A stretch of DNA of 64,000 nt, from positions 4,774,001 to 4,838,000 of the forward strand of contig NC_010170.1 of NCBI RefSeq assembly GCF_000067205.1, given 5' to 3'. Below, piece after piece: positions 8,859-19,612 of this stretch; the stretch's first letter is position 1; each line of letters opens with the position of its first letter. The notes under the pieces are model-generated. The model searched no databases. It was given only the letters and a program-made list of their open reading frames with translations, and had not been told where the DNA came from. The position numbers were made by a program, and so were the translations under genes. The stretch comes from Bordetella petrii (lineage in GTDB: Bacteria; Pseudomonadota; Gammaproteobacteria; Burkholderiales; Burkholderiaceae_B).

Positions 8859-9575
8859 TCAGGCATCGCCCGCCTGGTCGCGCCAGCGCTGCCAGCCGGC
8901 TTTGCGCAGCGCGCAGGCCGGGCATGTGCCGCAGCCGTAGCCCCAGTCGTGCCGCGCGCCGCGCTCGCCCAGGTAGCAGGTATGGCTGTGCTCGACAATC
9001 AACGCCACCAGGGCCTGCCCGCCTAGCTGCCTGGCCAGCGCCCAGGTGTCGGCCTTGTCGATCCACATCAGCGGCGTCTCGATGGTGACGCGCGTGCCCA
9101 GCCCCAGGCCCAGCGCCACCTGCTGGGCCTTGATGGTGTCGTCGCGGCAGTCGGGGTAGCCCGAAAAATCGGTTTCGCACATGCCGCCCACCAGCACGTC
9201 GAGCTGCCGCCGGTAGCCCAGCGCGGCCGCCAGCGCCAGAAACAGCAGGTTGCGTCCCGGCACGAAGGTATTGGGCAGCCCGTTGGCCTGCATCTCGATG
9301 GCGCGTTCGCTGGTCATGGCGGTGTCGCCCACCTGCCCGAGCACGCGCAGGTCGAGCAGGTGGTCTTCGCCCAGCCGGCCGGCCCACTGCGGAAACTGCG
9401 CGCGCAATTCGCGCAGCACGTTCAGCCGTGCATCCAGCTCGATGCGGTGGCGCTGGCCGTAGTCGAACGCCACGGTCTCGACATGGGCATAGCGGTCGAG
9501 CGCCCACGCCAGGCAGGTGGTGGAATCCTGGCCGCCGGAAAACAACACCAGCGCGCGGCGGGAATGGTTCTGCAT
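8859..9575 (-). CDS. queC: 7-cyano-7-deazaguanine synthase
   Basis: A 238-residue enzyme that makes preQ0 from 7-carboxy-7-deazaguanine with ATP and ammonia, in queuosine tRNA-modification synthesis. The PP-loop ATP motif SGGQDST is at residues 13-19, and a C-terminal zinc site is visible in CYLGER...GYGCGTCPAC. The ATG at 9575 gives the canonical N-terminus; the upstream open frame is not conserved. It is a single gene, divergent from ppc. Confidence 0.95.
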   Translation of the reverse strand: MQNHSRRALVLFSGGQDSTTCLAWALDRYAHVETVAFDYGQRHRIELDARLNVLRELRAQFPQWAGRLGEDHLLDLRVLGQVGDTAMTSERAIEMQANGLPNTFVPGRNLLFLALAAALGYRRQLDVLVGGMCETDFSGYPDCRDDTIKAQQVALGLGLGTRVTIETPLMWIDKADTWALARQLGGQALVALIVEHSHTCYLGERGARHDWGYGCGTCPACALRKAGWQRWRDQAGDA

Positions 9576-9737
9576 AGACACTCTCGGGCAAAAACAGGCA
9601 AGGCGCCATGGCGGAACTGTACCGCAACGCGAAGAGTAAGAATGGCTGCGTACAATGGCCGGCGTCACTGTATTCGCTGTTTTACGTATCGCCCCAAAAC
9701 CTCACCATAACCCTTTGCCCGACGGATTCCTTACCCC

Positions 9738-12593
<2,856 letters not shown>

Positions 12594-12616
12594 AGGTTGC
12601 GGTGGGTTCTTTTGAC

Positions 12617-12725
12617 GCCGTGGCGGGCGCCTGGGGCCGGATCGGCTTCACGACGCCGTCCGGGCGCCCCGCGCGCCCGGGCCCGGCGCCGAGGCGCCTC
12701 ACCGTCCCCAGGCACCCACCACGGC
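12617..12725. repeat. Imperfect inverted-repeat element A
   Basis: Arm 12617-12640 and the complement of 12702-12725 match at 21 of 24 positions and enclose a 61-base, extremely GC-rich loop. No open frame with coding character crosses it. It is the first of several inverted-repeat elements filling the gap after ppc. Confidence 0.6.
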
Positions 12726-12805
12726 TGCATTGACTCCAGATCGCTACGCCGCTGGGACGGGTGGGGTTCTGGCATTCTTGTCGTCAGCCTTTTTTTAGAG
12801 AAAAA

Positions 12806-12870
12806 CGTTGCGGGGCCGCGCGGGAAGGCCGCCCTGCGCGGCCTTCCCGCGCATTCGGGTGGTGATGGGC
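12806..12870 (+). repeat. Hairpin repeat B, forward copy
   Basis: A 15-bp perfect stem (12818-12832 with 12838-12852) closes a CCTGC loop, followed by GCATTCGGGTGGTGATGGG. The same core and flank recur in inverse orientation at 13027-13090 with different but still paired outer arms, so the pairing seems conserved rather than the sequence. Confidence 0.65.
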
Positions 12871-12920
12871 GGGGGGTTGCTGAGGATGAGGGGTTCGGGA
12901 TCTTTGGGATTTAGGATTTT

Positions 12921-12949
12921 GGGGTCAGGCTCCAAAGGTGCCTGACCCC
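12921..12949. repeat. GTGTC-type palindromic repeat (copy 2, GGGGTCAGGC variant)
   Basis: GGGGTCAGGC pairs with GCCTGACCCC, continuing as CC/GG after a T-T mismatch around an AAA loop. It belongs to the same family as the palindromes at 4037, 25844 and 25923. This copy is not between two annotated convergent genes. Confidence 0.7.
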
Positions 12950-13026
12950 GATGTGTGCTGGGAGTATTCCAGTGGGGCAATACCCTGCGGGACGCAAACG
13001 CCCGGCAAGACAGTTCCCACCCTCAA

Positions 13027-13090
13027 CCCACCATCGCCCGAATGCCGGATAAAGCCGCGCAGGGCGGCTTTATCCGGGGCCCGGCACGAC
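13027..13090 (-). repeat. Hairpin repeat B, inverted copy
   Basis: A 14-bp perfect stem (13045-13058 with 13064-13077) around GCAGG. On the minus strand it reads as the 12806-12870 element, with the same GCCGC/GCGGC inner stem, the complementary loop and the ATTCGGG flank, while the outer arm has changed on both sides in a compensating way. Confidence 0.65.
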
Positions 13091-13169
13091 CTTCCTCCTC
13101 CCCCTTCCGGCGGCAAACACGCAAAAACCCAACCCTTCCCGCCGCCGTTGGAAATTGCATCTTCCTTGA

Positions 13170-13329
13170 GTCGTGGCGGGGCGAGGGGTGGGGATGGGGC
13201 GCCTCGGGGGCGAGCGAGGGAAACCGAAGGAGGCCGCGCAGGCCGACGAGGTTGACGACGCGATGTCGGCCGCGAAGGCGGTCGACCGCCCCCGTGAAGC
13301 CCCATCCCTACCCCCCGCCCCGCCACGAC
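13170..13329. repeat. Long imperfect inverted-repeat element C (MITE-like)
   Basis: The arm beginning GTCGTGGCGGGGCGAGG at 13170-13212 is mirrored by 13287-13329 with few mismatches (about 43 bases each), around a 74-base centre. Long terminal inverted repeats without an open reading frame suggest a miniature inverted-repeat element or a large RNA hairpin. No target duplication could be recognised with confidence. Confidence 0.6.
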
Positions 13330-13422
13330 GGCTAAAGAATCCAATCCCCCAACCCCGCTACCCACGCCAAACGCCGGCCCTTAATTTGTCGCCCACCCTC
13401 ATTTCTTAGTACTATCAATAAA

Positions 13423-13455
13423 TTCTATATACGTACAAATGTTCGTATATAGAAC
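13423..13455. promoter_or_regulatory. Dyad operator, IclR/PcaR-type, before the dehydrogenase
   Basis: TTCTATATACG (13423-13433) and CGTATATAGAA (13444-13454) are a perfect 11-bp inverted repeat. The right part, GTTCGTATATAGAAC at 13441-13455, has the same 5-5-5 layout as the two sites before pcaI (GTTCT-N5-AGAAC). It lies in the only AT-rich stretch upstream of 13551, where the promoter should be. It probably links this gene to the IclR regulator encoded at 16708-17496. Confidence 0.6.
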
Positions 13456-13550
13456 ACCATATTTCCCCGCCCGCGCGGGAGTGCATCCGGAACTGGGCGT
13501 GCTGCAATGCGCCTGGCCGTCCGGCGCGAGCATTTCAAGAGCGTATCGAC

Positions 13551-14483
13551 ATGGATCTTCCTATCCAGAGCCTGGCCGTGGTCGGCGCGGGCGCTATGGG
13601 CAGCGGCATCGCGGCCCTGTTTGCGGCCAAAGGGCTCGACGTGGTGTTGATCGACCCGGTGCCCGGCGCGCTGGAGCGTGCCGCCGGCGTCATCGACCGC
13701 CAGCTTGGCGTATACGCCCCCGGGGCGGTAGCCGAAACGCGGCGCCGCATTCGCATGGAGGCCGGCCTGGAAGCCGCCTGTTCCTGCAACCTGGTCATCG
13801 AGGCCGTTCCCGAAAAACTGGAACTCAAGCGCGACGTGTTCGCGCGGCTGGATACGCTGTGCCAGCCCGCGACCATCTTCGCCACCAATACCTCGGGCCT
13901 GTCCATCAATGCCATCGCCGAAGCGGTGACGCGGCGCGAGCGCTTCGTGGGCACGCATTTCTTCACCCCCGCCGATGTCATCCCGCTGGTAGAAGTGGTG
14001 CGCAACGACGACACCGCGCCGGCCACCGTCGAGACGGTGATGGCGGCGCTGCGCTACGTGGGCAAGCGCCCCGTGCTGGTCAACCGCGACATTCCCGGCT
14101 TCATTGCCAACCGCATCCAGCACGCGCTGGCCCGCGAGGCGATGTCGCTGCTGGAAAAAGGCATTGCCAGCGCCGAAGACATCGACGAAGTGGTCAAGTG
14201 GAGCCTGGGCATCCGCCTGGCGCTGACCGGCCCGCTGGAACAACGCGACATGAACGGCCTGGACGTGCACCATGCCATCGCCACTTACCTGTACCCCGAC
14301 CTGGAAAACCGCACGACGCCCTCGCCCCTGCTGGCCGGGAAAGTCGCCAGCGGCCAGATCGGCGCCAAGGCCGGCCAGGGCTTTTACGCCTGGCCCGCCG
14401 AACGCCGCGAGCAAGTCCTGCGCGACAAGAGCGCGGCCCTGGGCGAACTCGTGGCCTGGCTGAACAGCCGGCAAGACGGGTGA
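13551..14483 (+). CDS. 3-hydroxyacyl-CoA dehydrogenase family protein
   Basis: A 310-residue NAD-dependent dehydrogenase. The Rossmann motif VVGAGAMGSGIAALFA opens the protein, EAVPEKLELK and TNTSGLSI carry family signatures, GTHFFTP contains the catalytic His, and a C-terminal helical dimerisation domain follows from IPGFIANRIQ. Length suits single-domain beta-hydroxybutyryl-CoA, carnitine or gulonate dehydrogenases; the true substrate is uncertain. It precedes a short-chain fatty-acid permease and an SDR, so oxidation of an imported short hydroxy acid or its CoA ester is plausible. Its promoter region carries a PcaR-like palindrome. Confidence 0.82.
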   Translation: MDLPIQSLAVVGAGAMGSGIAALFAAKGLDVVLIDPVPGALERAAGVIDRQLGVYAPGAVAETRRRIRMEAGLEAACSCNLVIEAVPEKLELKRDVFARLDTLCQPATIFATNTSGLSINAIAEAVTRRERFVGTHFFTPADVIPLVEVVRNDDTAPATVETVMAALRYVGKRPVLVNRDIPGFIANRIQHALAREAMSLLEKGIASAEDIDEVVKWSLGIRLALTGPLEQRDMNGLDVHHAIATYLYPDLENRTTPSPLLAGKVASGQIGAKAGQGFYAWPAERREQVLRDKSAALGELVAWLNSRQDG

Positions 14484-14585
14484 CCCTCGCAGTTTCTCCC
14501 CTACTGACCTTTTACTGACCCGGCAAGCCGCCGCGCCAGGCGGCCCCGTTTGAACGCGCCTTACCAAGGCAAAGTTGGAAGCAGC

Positions 14586-15923
14586 ATGAATAAACTGACG
14601 TCGTTTTTCACGGAGCTGATGCGCAAGTATCTGCCCGATCCTTTTGTGTTCGCCATCGCGCTGACACTGCTGACCGTCCTGATGGCCATGGGCATCGAAG
14701 GCCAAGGCCTGGGCCAGATCACCCGTGAATGGGGCAAAGGCTTCTGGAGCCTGCTGGCCTTCACCACGCAGATGGCCGTGATCCTGGCCATGGGCTACGT
14801 GCTGGCCACCGCGCCGCTGACCGACCGCCTGCTCGACCGCATCGTCGGCCTGGTGCACCAGCCGCGCACCGCCATTATCGTGGCTACGCTGGTGGGCGGC
14901 ATCGGCAGCTACCTGAATTGGGGCTTCGGCCTGGTGATCGGCGGCGTCGTGGCGAAGAAGCTGGCGCTGAAGGTCAAGGGCGTGCACTACCCGCTGATCA
15001 TCGCGGCCGCCTACAGCGGCTTCACCATGTACGGCCTGGGCCTGTCGGCCAGCATCCCGGTGCTGATCGCCACGCCCGGCCATCCCATGGCAGACCAGAT
15101 GGGCATCGTGCCGCTGTCCGAGACCATTTTCTCGACGCCCATGCTGCTGACCAGCCTGGTCATCATCGTGACGCTGCCGTTGCTCAATGCCTGGCTGCAC
15201 CCGCGCGCGGGCGACAAGGTCGTGGAAGTGGACCCGGCCATCGACAAATCAACCGAACCGCCTGCCGCGGGCGAACTGGCCGAGCAGAACACCATTGCCT
15301 CGAAGCTGAACAACAGCCGCCTGCTGAGCCTGCTGATCGGACTGCTGGGCGTGGCCTATGTGGCTTTCCACTTTACCGACGGCGGTTCGCTGGACCTGAA
15401 CCTGATCAACTTCATCATCCTGTTCCTGGGCATTTTGCTGCTGGGCACGCCGGCCGCCTACGTGGCCAAGCTCAACGACGGCATCAAGACGATCTCGGGC
15501 ATCATCCTGCAGTACCCCTTCTACGCCGGCATCATGGCCATCATGGCCGGCTCGGGGCTGGTGAACACCATCTCGCATGTGTTCGTAGACGTCGCCACGC
15601 CGGGCACGCTGCCTTTCTGGGGGCTGATCAGCTCGTTTTTCATCAACTTCTTCGCGCCCTCGGGCGGCGGCCACTGGGTGATCCAGGGTCCGTTCATGGT
15701 CGATGCCGCCAAGGAAATCGGCAGCGCGGTCAACCAGACTTCGATGGCGGTCATGCTGGGCAATGCCTGGAACGACCTGGTCCAGCCGTTCTGGATCCTG
15801 CCGGCGCTGGCGCTGTCGAAACTGAAGCTGCGCGACGTGATGGGCTACACGGTCATCATGATGCTGTGGGTAGGCGTCATCCACATCGCCGCGGTGCTCT
15901 CGTGGGGCATCCTGACTCACTGA
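14586..15923 (+). CDS. Short-chain fatty acid transporter, AtoE family
   Basis: A 445-residue inner-membrane permease with many hydrophobic segments, starting MNKLTSFFTELMRKYLPDPF, the recognisable AtoE start. GGVVAKKLALKVKGVHYPLI and PSGGGHWVIQGPF are family signatures. AtoE takes up short-chain fatty acids such as acetoacetate or butyrate. ATG 14586 is chosen with GGAAGC at 14577-14582; a longer open frame lacks homology. It sits between the dehydrogenase and an SDR, 19 bases before the latter, implying co-transcription. Confidence 0.88.
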   Translation: MNKLTSFFTELMRKYLPDPFVFAIALTLLTVLMAMGIEGQGLGQITREWGKGFWSLLAFTTQMAVILAMGYVLATAPLTDRLLDRIVGLVHQPRTAIIVATLVGGIGSYLNWGFGLVIGGVVAKKLALKVKGVHYPLIIAAAYSGFTMYGLGLSASIPVLIATPGHPMADQMGIVPLSETIFSTPMLLTSLVIIVTLPLLNAWLHPRAGDKVVEVDPAIDKSTEPPAAGELAEQNTIASKLNNSRLLSLLIGLLGVAYVAFHFTDGGSLDLNLINFIILFLGILLLGTPAAYVAKLNDGIKTISGIILQYPFYAGIMAIMAGSGLVNTISHVFVDVATPGTLPFWGLISSFFINFFAPSGGGHWVIQGPFMVDAAKEIGSAVNQTSMAVMLGNAWNDLVQPFWILPALALSKLKLRDVMGYTVIMMLWVGVIHIAAVLSWGILTH

Positions 15924-15942
15924 TCCGCAAGAGGCTACCCAA

Positions 15943-16668
15943 ATGAAACCCAAGGCTTACCTGGTAACCGGCGGCAGCGCCGGCATCGGCGCCGCCATCG
16001 TGCGCGCGCTGCTCGACGCGGGCCACCGCGTGGTCAACATCGACTACCGCCTGCCGGACAATCCGCCCGAGGGGCTGGTGTCGATCCAGGCCGACCTGAC
16101 CGACGAAGCGCAAACCAAGGCCGCCGCGGCCCAGGCCACGCGCGACCACGCCATTGTGGGCCTGGTGAACAACGCCGGCGCCACCCGGCCCGGCACCGCC
16201 GACACGGCCACCCTGACCGACCTGGACTACGTCGTGGCGCTGCACCTGCGCACCGCGCTGATCCTGGTGCAGGCCGTGCTGCCCGACATGCGCGCGGCCG
16301 GCTTTGGCCGCATCGTCAATATGTCGTCGCGCGCGGCGCTGGGCAAGCCCGACCGCGTGGTGTACTCGGCCACCAAGGCGGGCTTGGTGGGCATGACCCG
16401 CACGCTGGCCATGGAACTGGGCGGCGACGGCATCACCGTCAACGCCATCGGCCCCGGCCCCATTGCCACGGACCTGTTCCGCAACAGCAATCCCGACGGC
16501 GCGCCGCAGACGCAGCGCATCATCAACAGCATCGTGGTCAAGCGCCTGGGCACGCCCGAAGACGTGGCGCGCGCCGCGATGTTCTTCCTGTCGCCCGACA
16601 ACGGCTTCGTCACCGGGCAGATGCTGTATGTGTGCGGCGGCACCACGCTAGGCGTGGCGCCGGTCTGA
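15943..16668 (+). CDS. SDR-family oxidoreductase (FabG-like)
   Basis: A 241-residue classical SDR with a complete active site: TGGSAGIG for the cofactor, NNAGA, Ser in MSSRAAL and the YSATK catalytic pair. It closely resembles 3-oxoacyl reductases and related secondary-alcohol dehydrogenases. It follows the AtoE permease by 19 bases, so it probably belongs to the same transcript and the same degradative route. It ends 39 bases before the convergent IclR stop. The direction and substrate of the reaction cannot be told from sequence. Confidence 0.88.
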   Translation: MKPKAYLVTGGSAGIGAAIVRALLDAGHRVVNIDYRLPDNPPEGLVSIQADLTDEAQTKAAAAQATRDHAIVGLVNNAGATRPGTADTATLTDLDYVVALHLRTALILVQAVLPDMRAAGFGRIVNMSSRAALGKPDRVVYSATKAGLVGMTRTLAMELGGDGITVNAIGPGPIATDLFRNSNPDGAPQTQRIINSIVVKRLGTPEDVARAAMFFLSPDNGFVTGQMLYVCGGTTLGVAPV

Positions 16669-16707
16669 ATGAACGGCCGCGCCGCCCTCGCCCCCGGCCG
16701 CCGCGCC

Positions 16708-17496
16708 CTAGCGGCGGCGCAGCGCCTGGTCGATCTGTTCGGCCGCGCGGCGCAATGGCGGCAAAAAGGCATCCAACATGGCCTCGCGCGAATAGCGGTT
16801 GGCATGTCCGCTGACGTTCATGGCCCCGATCACGCGGCCGCCACGATCGACGATGGGCACCGCCACCGACTGCAGGCCGGGTTCGAGTTCCTGCACCACG
16901 CAGGCATAGCCGTCGGCGCGCACCTGCGCCAGGATGCGCTTGAGCTCGCCCAGGTCGGTCACCGTGTGCGGCGTCAGGGCGCGGATATCGCTGGCGGCCA
17001 GCACGCGGTCTTGTTCGGCTGGCGGCAGCCCGGCCAGCAGCACGCGGCCCATCGACGTCACCCAGGCGGGCAGGCGGCTGCCCACCGACAGGTTGATGCT
17101 CATTACCTTGTGGGTGGACAGGCGCAGTATGTACACCACGTCGGCGCCGTCGAGCACCGACACCGAACACGATTCGCGCGTGGTCTCGGCCACTTCTTCC
17201 ATATAGGGCAGCGCCAGGTCCCACAGCGGGGTGGCCGACAAGTACGAATAACCCAGCTCGAGAATGCGCGGGGTCAGCGAGAACTTGCGGTCGTCCATCG
17301 ACACATAACCCAGGTGCGCCAGGGTCAGCAGAATGCGGCGCGCGCCTGCGCGCGTCAGGCCGCAGGCGGCCGCCACTTCGGACAGCGTCATTTGCGGGCG
17401 CTGGGGGCCGAACGCCCGGATCACCGACAGCCCGCGCGCGAACGATTGCACGTAGGTATCGCTGGGTTGCTGGGTTTCCTGCGTATCCATAACCAT
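16708..17496 (-). CDS. pcaR: IclR-family regulator, PcaR/PcaU/PobR group
   Basis: A 262-residue regulator with the N-terminal signature DTYVQSFARGLSVIRAF that marks the PcaR/PobR subgroup, a winged helix to about residue 75 (LTRAGARRILLTLAHLGYV) and an effector domain. PcaR-type proteins usually activate beta-ketoadipate genes in response to 3-oxoadipate or protocatechuate. It is divergent from pcaI, with two palindromes between them. ATG 17496 is taken because AGGG lies 11 bases upstream; ATG 17490 is an equally possible start. Confidence 0.85.
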   Translation of the reverse strand: MVMDTQETQQPSDTYVQSFARGLSVIRAFGPQRPQMTLSEVAAACGLTRAGARRILLTLAHLGYVSMDDRKFSLTPRILELGYSYLSATPLWDLALPYMEEVAETTRESCSVSVLDGADVVYILRLSTHKVMSINLSVGSRLPAWVTSMGRVLLAGLPPAEQDRVLAASDIRALTPHTVTDLGELKRILAQVRADGYACVVQELEPGLQSVAVPIVDRGGRVIGAMNVSGHANRYSREAMLDAFLPPLRRAAEQIDQALRRR

Positions 17497-17575
17497 GCGT
17501 GCGCCAACCCTGATCACCACCCGGGAACACGCCAGGCGCATCCGCCTTGACACTCCCGGGTCACCATGAAACGAT

Positions 17576-17609
17576 GTTCTTAAAAAGAACGAAAGTTCTA
17601 ATAAAGAAC
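17576..17609. promoter_or_regulatory. Tandem IclR/PcaR operators
   Basis: GTTCTTAAAAAGAAC (17576-17590) and GTTCTAATAAAGAAC (17595-17609) are two 15-bp palindromes, each with perfect 5-bp arms, set 19 bp apart in the pcaR-pcaI divergent region. PcaU/PcaR-type IclR regulators are known to bind repeated GTTCG-like half-sites. The arrangement should serve both autoregulation and pcaI activation. Confidence 0.8.
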
Positions 17610-17643
17610 AAATTATGACACGCCCTTTTTATCGCGGACACTC

Positions 17644-18333
17644 ATGATCTCAAAGCTCGTTGCAAACGCGGCAGCCGCCCTGGCGGACGTACCCGACGGC
17701 GCCACCGTCCTGATTGGCGGTTTCGGCACGGCCGGCCAGCCGATGGAACTGATCGACGCCCTGCTCGAACAAGGCGCCAAAGACCTCACCATCATCAACA
17801 ACAACGCCGGCAACGGCACCACCGGCCTGGCCGCGCTGCTGGGCGCGGGACGCGTGCGCAAGATCATCTGCTCGTTCCCGCGCCAGGTTGATTCGCAGAT
17901 TTTCGACGGCCTGTACCGCAGCGGCAAAATCGAGCTGGAACTGGTGCCGCAGGGCAACCTGGCCGAGCGCATCCGCGCCGCCGGCGCCGGCATCGGCGCC
18001 TTCTTCACGCCCACCGGCTACGGCACGCCGCTGGCCGAAGGCAAGGAAGTGCGCGAGATCAACGGCCGCCACTACGTGCTCGAATACCCGCTGCATGCCG
18101 ACTACGCACTCATCAAGGCCGACCGCGGCGACCGCTGGGGCAACCTGGTGTACCGCAAGACGGCGCGCAACTTCGGGCCCATCATGGCCAGCGCCGCGCG
18201 CGTGGCTGTCGCCCAGGTGCGCGAGATCGTCGAACTGGGCGAACTCGATCCCGAAACCGTCGTCACCCCCGGCATCTTCGTCAAGCGCGTCGTGCAGATC
18301 GACGCCGCCCCGGCCGCCAAGGAGCAGCAATGA
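17644..18333 (+). CDS. pcaI: 3-oxoadipate CoA-transferase, alpha subunit
   Basis: A 229-residue family I CoA-transferase alpha subunit that, with PcaJ, moves CoA from succinyl-CoA to 3-oxoadipate in the beta-ketoadipate pathway. The glycine-rich GGFGTAGQP, the NNNAGNG segment and FTPTGYGTPLAEGK are typical. It starts the operon just after the two PcaR-type palindromes. No strong ribosome site is seen before the ATG. Its stop overlaps the pcaJ start by 4 bases, as expected for equimolar subunits. An acetate or acetoacetate transferase is the alternative, but the catC/pcaD neighbours favour PcaI. Confidence 0.92.
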   Translation: MISKLVANAAAALADVPDGATVLIGGFGTAGQPMELIDALLEQGAKDLTIINNNAGNGTTGLAALLGAGRVRKIICSFPRQVDSQIFDGLYRSGKIELELVPQGNLAERIRAAGAGIGAFFTPTGYGTPLAEGKEVREINGRHYVLEYPLHADYALIKADRGDRWGNLVYRKTARNFGPIMASAARVAVAQVREIVELGELDPETVVTPGIFVKRVVQIDAAPAAKEQQ

Positions 18334-18974
18334 GCAGCAAACTGACCCGCGACCAGATCGCCGCCCGCGTCGCGCAAGACATCCCCGAAGGCGCCTACGT
18401 CAACCTGGGCATTGGCCTGCCCACTCTGGTGGCCAACCACCTGCCGGCCGACCGCGAAGTCATCCTGCACACCGAGAACGGCATGCTGGGCATGGGGCCC
18501 GCCCCCGCCAAGGGCCAGGAAGACTATGACCTGATCAACGCCGGCAAGCAGCCCGTCACCGAGCTGCCCGGCTGCTCGTTCTTCCACCACGCCGACTCGT
18601 TCGCCATGATGCGCGGCGGCCACCTGGACATCTGCGTGCTGGGCGCCTTCCAGGTGTCGCAGCACGGCGACCTGGCCAACTGGCACACCGGCGCGCCCGA
18701 TGCCATCCCGGCCGTGGGCGGCGCCATGGACCTGGCCATCGGCGCCAAAGACGTCTTCGTGATGATGGAGCTGCTGACCCGCGACGGCCAGAGCAAGCTG
18801 GTGGCCGAATGCAGCTACCCGCTGACCGGCGTGCGTTGCGTGTCGCGCGTGTACACCGATCTGGCCGTGTTCGACATCCGTTCCGACGGCGTCACCGTCA
18901 TCGACATGTTCGGCGACATGAGCGCCGACGAGCTGCTGCGCCTGACCGGCCTGCCGCTGAAGTTTTCCCGCTGA
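18330..18974 (+). CDS. pcaJ: 3-oxoadipate CoA-transferase, beta subunit
   Basis: A 214-residue beta subunit carrying the catalytic glutamate at residue 49 in HTENGMLGMG, which forms the thioester with CoA; VNLGIGLPT precedes it. It begins inside the pcaI stop codon (ATGA overlap), showing translational coupling. The product, 3-oxoadipyl-CoA, would be cleaved by the thiolase PcaF, which is not encoded in this window. Confidence 0.93.
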   Translation: MSSKLTRDQIAARVAQDIPEGAYVNLGIGLPTLVANHLPADREVILHTENGMLGMGPAPAKGQEDYDLINAGKQPVTELPGCSFFHHADSFAMMRGGHLDICVLGAFQVSQHGDLANWHTGAPDAIPAVGGAMDLAIGAKDVFVMMELLTRDGQSKLVAECSYPLTGVRCVSRVYTDLAVFDIRSDGVTVIDMFGDMSADELLRLTGLPLKFSR

Positions 18975-18993
18975 ACACGATTGGAGATAGTCC

Positions 18994-19269
18994 ATGCTTT
19001 TCATGGTCCAGATGCAAGTGAACCTGCCCGTGGACATGCCGGCCGAACGCGCCGACAAGCTCAAGGCCGATGAAAAAGCCCTGGCGCAGCAACTGCAGCG
19101 CGACGGCAAATGGCCGCACCTGTGGCGCGTGGCCGGGCGCTACGCCAACGTCAGCATCTTCGACGTGGCCAGCAACGACGAACTGCACCAGTTGCTGTCG
19201 TCGCTGCCGCTGTTTCCGTACATGGACATCCAGGTAACGGCGCTGGCGCGCCATCCCTCGGCTATCTGA
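18994..19269 (+). CDS. catC: Muconolactone delta-isomerase
   Basis: A 91-residue protein matching CatC in length and sequence from MLFMVQMQVNLPVDMP through WPHLWRVAGRYANVSIFDV to LPLFPYMDIQVTALA. It isomerises muconolactone to 3-oxoadipate enol-lactone in the catechol branch. GGAG lies 8 bases before the ATG, and the gene follows pcaJ by 19 bases. It is placed before pcaD, the next enzyme of the route, but catA and catB, which would supply its substrate, are absent here. Confidence 0.95.
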   Translation: MLFMVQMQVNLPVDMPAERADKLKADEKALAQQLQRDGKWPHLWRVAGRYANVSIFDVASNDELHQLLSSLPLFPYMDIQVTALARHPSAI

Positions 19270-19287
19270 TCCCTACGCGAGCCCGCC

Positions 19288-19584
19288 ATGCCCTACATCA
19301 TCGAAACCTTCGACAAGCCCGGCCACCAGGCCGTGCGCCAGCAACAGCGCGCCGCGCACCTGGAATTCCTGGATGCCAACAAGCACCTGCTGCTGGCCTG
19401 CGGCGCCAAGCTGCAGGACGACGGCCAGGATGCCGGCGGCGGGCTGTACGTGGTGGACCTCGACACGCGCGAGGCCGCCGAAGCCTTCATCGCCGCCGAC
19501 CCGTTCAGCCAGGCGGGCCTGTTCGAGCGCGTAACCATCACGCGCTGGCGCAAGGCCTACGTCAACGGCCAGTGCCTGCTGTAA
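19288..19584 (+). CDS. YciI-family protein
   Basis: A 98-residue ferredoxin-like alpha/beta-barrel protein of the YciI family: an N-terminal strand (MPYIIETFDKPGH), a conserved H in RAAHLEFLDA and the DPFSQAGLFERVTITRW tail. Members include chloromuconolactone dehalogenase-like enzymes and many of unknown function. It sits between catC and pcaD in the same operon, with short gaps (18 and 28 bases), so a role in handling a lactone intermediate or a substituted muconolactone is a reasonable inference, not proof. Confidence 0.85.
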   Translation: MPYIIETFDKPGHQAVRQQQRAAHLEFLDANKHLLLACGAKLQDDGQDAGGGLYVVDLDTREAAEAFIAADPFSQAGLFERVTITRWRKAYVNGQCLL

Positions 19585-19612
19585 GCGCGGCCCGCCATTC
19601 CAGGAATCTCTT

